Positions 57,106 through 64,000 of a stretch of DNA of 64,000 nucleotides are shown here, in pieces. Below the pieces are notes generated by a model. That model made no database searches. It had not been told where the DNA came from and saw nothing but the letters and a program-made list of their open reading frames with translations. Within the stretch, counting starts at the first letter, position 1. Each line of letters opens with the position of its first letter. Position numbers and translations under genes: made by a program. The DNA comes from Pristionchus mayeri (lineage: Eukaryota > Nematoda > Chromadorea > Rhabditida > Neodiplogasteridae), in the NCBI GenBank assembly GCA_036245805.1, contig BTRK01000003.1, forward strand, positions 43,886,044 through 43,950,043. The letters run 5' to 3'.

Positions 57106-57463
57106 TTTAAAGGAGGACTGAAGGCAAAGTTCAACCTTGGACCATTGCACAACCATGGTCTAGCTCCTCTTAACGATTAAAGGCTCCCAAAAAATTACAA
57201 AAATATATCTATTCTCAACAGAGTTATGATTAGTTGGCTGAGTGCCATGGACGTGGACAGGGAAGTGCGCGAATTCAAATATCTTGAGGATTTGTCAAAA
57301 ATTGGTGGAAATCGAACCCACAACTTTACGTTCACGAGACAGGTGCTCTACCACTGAGCTAAGGACTGATAGCTGTTAGCCCTCCTAACTCGCGCTATGA
57401 TCTTTGGAGGGTGGAAGCTCCCTTACACTTTTTGAGACTATTTTACCGACAGTCCTCCTTTAA
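57106..57463. mobile_element. GGAGGA-ended MITE with tRNA-like insert, copy 4
   Basis: Bounded by TTTAAAGGAGGACTG and CAGTCCTCCTTTAA, related to the MITEs at 5769, 15264 and 63065. Its interior contains GAGTTATGATTAGTTGGCTG like those copies, plus a tRNA-like stretch. Confidence 0.75.
57303..57370 (-). pseudogene. tRNA-like sequence inside the MITE
   Basis: On the minus strand TTAGCTCAGTGGTAGAGCAC gives a good D arm/box A and GGGTTCGATTTCC gives a box B. The anticodon loop reads CTCGTGA (anticodon CGT, Thr-like). Acceptor halves do not pair, and the anticodon stem has mismatches, so it is a tRNA-derived relic (SINE-like), not a working tRNA. Confidence 0.65.
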
Positions 57464-58158
57464 GTAAATTTTCCGAGACGTCCTTTTCCGAAATAACATT
57501 TTCCGAGCTGTCATTTTTTTGAGATTTCGTTTTCTTAATTTTTTTCCGAGATGTCTTACAACCTTGGACTGGTATAGAAATTGCGTAAAACGAGGAGACG
57601 GTAACCCGAATTTCAATCTATCTTTCAGATGGCGATTGATACAATAGAGAAGGGAAGCAAATGGCGGCTCGGAGTGGAGGGATCTCTGGATGGGTTTGAG
57701 TTCGTTAGCGCCTGGAATAAACACTATAAAGGAAATGCACTCGAGGTGAGAAGAAAAGTGGCCCGAGATTGTTTCGGCGATAGAAAGTACTACATCGATG
57801 AGAAACGTCGATATTCCTCCGGATGAGATCAACAAATAATACCCTTCCGTAGTATGACATTTTCGCAGAATGCGTTTTTTTGTGGGCAACTAATTTGAAA
57901 ACACTGGCGAAGGGTACATTTTTTGCTCTCTTCCGACCGAATTCCCGATGGTGTATTCAATACGCTCAATAATTCAATACTCTTGGCGTGATTTCTCGTA
58001 CTTTATTGAATACTCTATTTAAAAAAAAATCATTTTAGATAACTACAGTTTGGAATTCCGGGCACAATGTGACGTATACTGTAACAAATGCAGAAATTGT
58101 TAGCATCAATACGTACAAGTATACTGATGATTGGACGGCAACGATACAGTTCACATGA

Positions 58159-58841
58159 ATTATGTAATCTACACCAAATGAAAACAAAAAAATGCACCTT
58201 TCTCTAGTATATTCACAATAACTTAGCATACTGTAAACAACGATTCGGTGAAAAAAAACAGGAGACTGTTTTTAGTTCTCATCCGACCTTGTGCCACTAA
58301 TATGATAACTTCATATGAGTTGCACTTGCCCGCAAGTTGATCTCCCTTATGTTTTTTCAAGCTTTTGATAGCAGTTTTGTATACACGCCACTTTATTATT
58401 GTGCTGTACTGTCATCATTGACAGCACATAAAGTAAATTCCATTTGCGTTTATTGATACTTACTGAGTCAATTTTACGGATCATTATGTCTACTTCGTTG
58501 ACACCTCACCGCAGCTTTATTAGAACTATCGATCCACTTATCGCCTTCATGTCTTTCTATTTCGCAAGCTCCAAATCCTCCTTATCTCTGCCTCTCCACC
58601 CAATTCCATTCTCTCTTCCTTTCGTGAGTCACAATCTTCGTTGCCCACCTCTGAGCAATGCCCCCACCTCTCCATCTCGCTTATGCGCACTACATTGTTA
58701 GCACACTACATCCCCCCTTCTCCACCAGGTCTCCCTTTGATTTTCACTAGTATCTCTCGTTCTCTTCTTCCTCCCCTCACCTTTCCCGTCTTCTCTCACT
58801 GAGCACTGCATTCCCCTCTCCTCTTCTCCTAGACAAGTTAC
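58159..58841. other. No gene recognised; promoter of F-box gene
   Basis: AT-rich sequence, then C/T-rich sequence just upstream of the F-box start. No further coding exons were seen. Confidence 0.4.
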
Positions 58842-61800
58842 ATGACACACATCATGGTATGTACTCTATGTTGAATCGATATGCTAATGGATCTCTTCAG
58901 GATAACATCTCTGATCTTTCAACTGATTGTCTATTGGATGTATTTAGCCGTCTTTCGAGGTTAGCTTTCCTCGTCATCATTTACATATCTTAGACAAAAG
59001 GGTATACCATAAATAATATGTAACGATAAGGCATCATATTTTAAAATTATAAAGTTGAAAAAAAACAAATTTTAGATCTGAACTCTGCGAGGTATCGACA
59101 GTCAGTAAGAGAATGCATGAATTAACGAGCGACAAATCCCTCGATCACATCAAATGGGAAGGTGGCGAACTCAGAATACTACAAGTATGTTCGAATTGTG
59201 CCTACGCTAGAGTGGCGAAAACGACCAATGCATACAGATGAACCGTATGAATGAGTAAGCAAGACGGATATGCATGATCTGTTTTCGCTGCCCTAACATA
59301 AAAGTTTTTCTCAAATGAATTTATCATTGATATCTTGCCTAAGTCTTTTCATTCAGTGTCCGTTTGGGTTGGGTTCGATTTTCATTTCTCTAGAGATCAA
59401 AGATGCCGACTACCCATGGGGAAGAGGGGGGGGAGGGGAAGATCTGGGCGGTAAAAATTTCACTTCACTTCATTTAATTGTAATTGTTTACCCGCCAGGG
59501 CAAGAATGAGTCAAGTTGCCTTGCCAGTTGCCTTATAGGAGCCCGATTGCCTGAGAGTCGAACAAAGTCTGGCACAGCACTTTTTCGAGAACTTGTGGAA
59601 AGGGCTTTTCGAGTGAGCTGATTACCGTGGTCAACATCTATAGATGGTGCAAAATGAACCACGAAGTACTTCGAAAACCCTTGTGATCGATTCTTACACA
59701 ACTAATTCTTATGAGAATATTATGAGAGTTCTTATGAGAGTTACTTTCAAAACCTCTACCAAAATTGTTGTTGAAAAACGGTCTATTAACGAGAGAGCGA
59801 ATGATATGACGAGGGGGGATGATTTTTCATGAAAACAAAATTTTGATTTCTGTTATTGAACATCTAAACGACGGTATGAAATTTACATCACTTCTCACTG
59901 TTTTCGAGCAGTTTTCATCAAATGATAAAATGAGGCTTTCAATAATTTAATAATGTAGTTGTCATGTGTCCCTAAATCAATTCACAGATCAATTTTCTAA
60001 TTCACAGGTGGCACGAATTGGGAATCTATAAGCAATTGTATGACTCTCTTCAGTTTGCACGCTTTCTCGCTTGTCAGAGAGACGAGAGAGCGTGCAAACT
60101 TAAGAGAGTCAGACGATTGCTCGAATCTATGGATACAGATCAGCGACATTGACCAAGATGGAAGATGGATCGTGGATCACTAAGAAGGAACTGCAAGATC
60201 CAGAGGAAATTACGATTCAATGTGAGAGAAAAATGGTTTGTATTTTTAATTGTTTCACTCTAGCATATGATGTGCCCGAAATTCAATGTACACAAGTTTT
60301 TCGTCAATGATGCGAGATCATGTCAACAACCGTGTTATTATTTCTTTTCGCAAAAAAAATTATTTATTGTAGGAAGGTGTGCAATTTGTGCGTCGAACGT
60401 TCCCATTCCAACATCCACCACTCTTCGCTCCTGTGGAGCTTTTCGGGCTTGTCAAAGGGATGTGCTATCATCAAGGCGTTTCGAAGCTGACTCTGGACGA
60501 GGTTATTGATTGTTTTTAATCCAAACCTGCATGTATTGAAAATTTTGCCCAAAATTCCATATCATGACGGATTATGGGCACATATGAAAATATTAAGTTT
60601 TGAGATTTTACTCAGAAAAGCAAAAAAAATCGATATCAGATGATCCTGAGTGCTGCCTTTATCGATCGACTCAGATGGGAACTGGCTGGAAACACGATAA
60701 AAGAAGTGGAATGCAGCGCGTATTTCAGAAAAGGAAGACCTAATCTCGCTAGCTCACATACGATTTCAATCACGAAAAACGATCGAAAGATGTACGTTGC
60801 ATTTCGGGGCGGGGGGTGACAAAACCGACAAAATCGGGGAGCTGCTCGTTTGGGAGTTTTCTCCCAGTAATTTGTGAATTGTCACATTGACATCTGCATG
60901 AGTACCACTACTAATTACCTTGTCCAGCCCTACTTGGATAATTTTTTTTAAAATCTCCAAACGAAAAAAAACGATTATACCATAACCTAACTGACTCTGG
61001 AAGAATCAGTTTTTCCTCGATTTCATAGTGATAGATCAATGTGCCCCAAGGAAGTAAATCTGACCCAAGAAACTTGTTGCAGTTGTACTCATACTGGTAT
61101 CACTGCGGAAATTCAAAAGTAGCTTTGGCGACTACCAAACCGTTTCGTTTTTACCCCCCCCCCCCCTACGCATTGTTCGTGATAAGACATCTCGAACAAA
61201 CAAAATCGAATATCGACATTCCGATCTAGGACGTTTCGCACAATTTCACCCAATACTTAATTAATAAGGATTTTGCTCTCATGAATATATTTTTCGGCTC
61301 TGTCAAGAACGTAATTAATAAATAAATTATGTAAAATATCATTTAAATAATGCGGAAATAGATTCCAAAGAGATGTGCGCGCTCATGAAAATTCACGAAA
61401 ATTGTGCGAAACGTCCTAGGTCGAAATGTCTTACCACCTGCATTGTTTATACATATGACAAAAAAATTTTCATTAAAGCTTAGCACGGTTCATAGCCGAT
61501 GTTAAAAGCGAGAAGTTAGTGCTTACTGGACAGCTTCTTGCTCCATTCATCGATGAAGAATTCATCCGAATAATTTCAACTCATTGCCGAACCCTCGAAA
61601 TATCCGGCAATAAAAAGGTGAAGAAACTCGAATGTATTTTGTTGTTAATTTCCGATTCATTATTCTTAATCATTGACTTGGATGTTAGTCAAATGGCTGA
61701 TCTTGTGGTCTCCGACCAGAGGTGGAACGTAGTATTCATTTCATTTTAGGAATATCAGTTCTATGTGCATGAGCGTAATTTGCCAGTCCTCGCCAACTTC

Positions 61801-62652
61801 AACAATCTTACTGTTCCTTCACTCAAGCTCAATCCAGAATCGATAATGCACATGATATTAGTAAGTCTGTTATTAAGAATCTGTTGAGAATTTACCCCAA
61901 CAAAGTGATGAAATTATGTGATGCGAGTGAAGTATAAACGAAGTAGCCTTTGACCGAACGCTTGCATTGAATTTGAGCGTATTTATTTAAATATTCTCAA
62001 AATTATGAATAATACAAATAGTTACTAATATTGATATTTTTTTAAGATTGTGAGTTCGACAACAAAAACGGATAGCAAATGGCGGTTCGGAGTGGAGGGA
62101 GCTCTAGATGGAAATGAGTTCGTTAGCGCCTGGAATAAACACTATCACGGGAATGAACTCAAGGTGAAAAGAATCTAAAGTTACCTGAGATACTTTCCAC
62201 TGTATAGTATTCATACCGTTATCATTTCATAAACCCCCTCCACCGTATGAACACTAACATTATATTAATAGAACTGATCATTGTAGAAGTCTACCTATGG
62301 TGAAAAAACAATTTCCGAATCCACGAATTTGCCTGTATCGAATATCAGAATTTGAAATTTCATAGTGCCATAATTTCACATATGATTTCGATCGATGTTA
62401 TTGAATGAATAAGCACTGGCGTGGTCTCTCGAACTTTATTGAATACTCCTCTATCTCTATCTATATCTACACAGATTACCACTGTGTATACCTTTACAGA
62501 TTACCACTGTGAGGAATTCCGTGCACTCTGTGACGTATACTGTCAGGAACGAGCGCGATGAAGAGATAGTGAGTATCAATGGACACAAGTACAGTGAAGG
62601 GTGGGCGGCATCGGTTCAGTTCACAAATATTCGTCAATATGGGGTCGTATAA
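58842..62652 (+). CDS. F-box protein
   Basis: Exons 58842-58856 (MTHIM), 58901-58959, 59076-59184, 60139-60235, 60373-60501, 60616-60791, 61479-61617, 61750-61860, 62047-62163 and 62500-62652 (TAA). The F-box is ISDLSTDCLLDVFSRLSR followed by LCEVSTVSKRMHEL. It recruits SKP1 in SCF ubiquitin ligases. The middle and C-terminal parts (FVRRTFPFQHPPLFAP, GQLLAPFIDEEFIRII, VPSLKLNPESIM, GVEGALDGNEFVSAW, SVTYTVRNERDEE) are not a named domain. Exon 3 ends in phase 0, whereas the exon at 60139 needs two bases from its predecessor, so one exon in 59185-60138 was missed or the gene is broken there. A family B hairpin lies in that intron. The final acceptor is duplicated (62470 and 62499). Confidence 0.78.
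60041..60123. repeat. Hairpin MITE family B
   Basis: GACTCTCTTCAGTTTGCACGC pairs with GCGTGCAAACTTAAGAGAGTC around CTCGCTTGTCAGAGAGACG. Confidence 0.8.
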
Positions 62653-63064
62653 GAACCAATTTCTCCATTTGTTTTTGTTTTATTTTTTTGTTTCGTACAC
62701 TGCAAATATTCGTTCTCTTGTTTATCTCACTTGTTGTTCAGAAATTTTCGACAAAAGTCATGCATATACGTCACTTTATTATTATGTTGCGCACTCTGCA
62801 TTGACCCTTGCATCTTTATCTGCGATGCATTGTGCTTATAGCTATTACAAGTGGGGTTGCGAGCTGACTTAAGATGGTCATAAGCTCTGAGATGGAGGGG
62901 GTCTGCCGGTCTCACCAACATAGGATTGTGAACAAGACTTGGACGGCTCACTACAGAGGGTGGCACAACTCTTCAAAATGATCGTATCGACTTGCAACTT
63001 TAAGGATGGCATACCTATGGCTAGGGTATGCTCCCACATGATTTGTTGTCGATAGCACGTTGTC
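62653..63064. other. No gene recognised
   Basis: 3' flank of the F-box gene. Only short ORFs without domains were seen. Confidence 0.4.
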
Positions 63065-63315
63065 AACGGAGGAGTAAACTCAAAATTCAATTTGTGAAGC
63101 TATCCTATACACTGCCTAGAGCTCCACAACGATAAGAAGATCCGAAATTTTCACATTGATATCTCCATTCCGAACATAGTTATAGCTAGTTGGCTGGGAG
63201 CCAGATCAGGGAAAGCTCAGGGAAGGGGGCGAGAAAGCACGCGATTTGAAGAGAGTGCGTCTCTAGGTGAAACATATTCCAACCGGGCGCGCGTTTCATT
63301 TATCCCTCCTTTAAA
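63065..63315. mobile_element. MITE with GGAGGA termini, copy 3
   Basis: Same orientation and near-identical interior as 5769-6022, beginning ACGGAGGAGTAAACTC and ending CCCTCCTTTAAAG. The left terminus is slightly altered. Confidence 0.85.
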
Positions 63316-63562
63316 GAAATCTTTCTGTTTTTTTTGCTTTTTTCTTTCCTCTCTTTCTGCTCCCGATTCGATGCCAATGGCAACGCGATGCATCTGGATG
63401 GAAGAAGAGAGAAGGGACAGCCATTCCTTCTTTCCCCCCAACTCTTCAATTTCGCACTGTCCATTCATCCATTCTCTGCTTCCGCCTAATCTGGCTTCAC
63501 ATTTTAAAAATATTTCAGATGTTTGCACCAACCCCAACGAAATTTAATTATTTGAATTTCCA

Positions 63563-63683
63563 ATGAATATAAAATATGCCTTCAAATGTACCATGAATAA
63601 TGTACATGGAGCACACTCGGTTCTGATCATTACCGGATCATGCAGAAGTTGTCTTGCTACATTCATGCCGATCACAGCAGATG
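63563..63683 (+). CDS. Possible exon of a Cys-rich secreted paralogue
   Basis: Frame MNIKYAFKCTMNNVHGAH .. GSCRSCLATFMPITAD ends at a GTTAGT donor in phase 1. Exon 9 of the secreted gene (35022-35157) ends in the same phase with GCWGCDIGDGPFPPPMD and GTTAGC. The resemblance is in Cys spacing and splice phase only. No further exon is visible before the window edge. Confidence 0.35.
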
Positions 63684-64000
63684 GTTAGTCAAAATCAAAA
63701 AAAAAGAAAACCGATTCCAATTTGACAGGACCGACAAAGGGCGTGAATGATTTTGCTTAGCCACTCGACTGAGCTTCGCACCGCGACTTCCAAAATGTTT
63801 CGATTCATGCATGTCTTGTAATTAATCATCTTTTGTACGATGAAGGTACCGATGGCAGCAATGACGAAAATTACTATGTGTAATTTGCAATATATAATGG
63901 AAAAATCAACTGCACGGCCTAGATCGTTGAGATCTCTGCTTTCTTATTTCGATTTAGCAATCATGTGATTTGCTGCTCGTTCATCCTCGTTTGCGATCTA
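63684..64000. other. No gene recognised
   Basis: AT-rich sequence to the window edge. It may be the intron after the exon ending at 63683. Confidence 0.3.

Larger units (their letters stand above)
56970..58158 (+). pseudogene. Truncated F-box paralogue (last three exons)
   Basis: Exon pieces 56970-57050 (LANFNTLIVPSLKLKPE), 57629-57745 (KWRLGVEGSLDGFEFVSAW) and 58039-58158 (ITTVWNSGHNVTYTVTNAE, TGA) match exons 8-10 of the F-box gene at 58842-62652, with the same phases and lengths (117 bp for the middle one). No F-box or upstream exons precede them. A MITE is inserted in the first intron. A partial tandem duplication is the simplest explanation. Confidence 0.8.

Overview
The window is animal nuclear DNA. 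Multi-exon genes with short introns (GTRAGT donors, TTTCAG acceptors) and the families present point to a nematode: a warthog (Hint/Hog) gene, F-box and BTB genes, a C6-like secreted protein, and CR1/Jockey, RTE and mariner elements. The gene-family mix and repeat load fit a diplogastrid such as Pristionchus, but that placement is inference. No prokaryotic or CRISPR-like feature was seen.

Layout. 0-6 kb: repeats (a 0.37 kb foldback, a CTCGCGAG palindrome cluster, hairpin elements) and one small multipass membrane gene (3745-5263, +). 6.6-9.5 kb: a decayed non-LTR retrotransposon (-). 10.6-15.6 kb: a BTB gene (+) with a 2 kb foldback in one intron, a truncated RTE element in another and a GGAGGA-ended MITE in a third. 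16.5-17.3 kb: a short C-terminal-like coding unit and a tRNA-Ala(AGC). 17.5-20 kb: C-rich satellite-like DNA with an exact 80-bp array. 20.4-23.1 kb: a second, decayed copy of the BTB exons (-). 23.9-26.9 kb: a near-complete warthog gene (-), diverging from a 13-exon cysteine-rich secreted-protein gene (28.1-36.5 kb, +). One intron of the latter carries about 4 kb of nested palindromes.

36.9-40.7 kb: a second LINE (-), with ORF1 intact and pol broken. 42.3-46.5 kb: an F-box gene (+) hit by a mariner element. 47.8-48.1 kb: another foldback. 49.5-55.4 kb (-): HEAT-repeat coding blocks resembling importin-5, in an unusual order (C-terminal-like block, N-terminal-like block, then a second N-terminal-like block). 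55.7-56.1 kb: a mariner deletion derivative. 57-62.7 kb: an F-box gene (+) preceded by a truncated paralogue of its last three exons. The window ends with one exon that may belong to a relative of the secreted gene.

The genes do not form an operon or pathway. The picture is a family-expansion region (BTB, F-box, importin-like, secreted C-rich) reshaped by transposons. The most interesting theme is long perfect-looking palindromes lying inside introns of otherwise in-phase genes. These would be transcribed as long hairpin RNAs and are candidate endogenous dsRNA/siRNA sources. Exon models were made by eye from splice signals and codon phase; boundaries may be off by a few bases.
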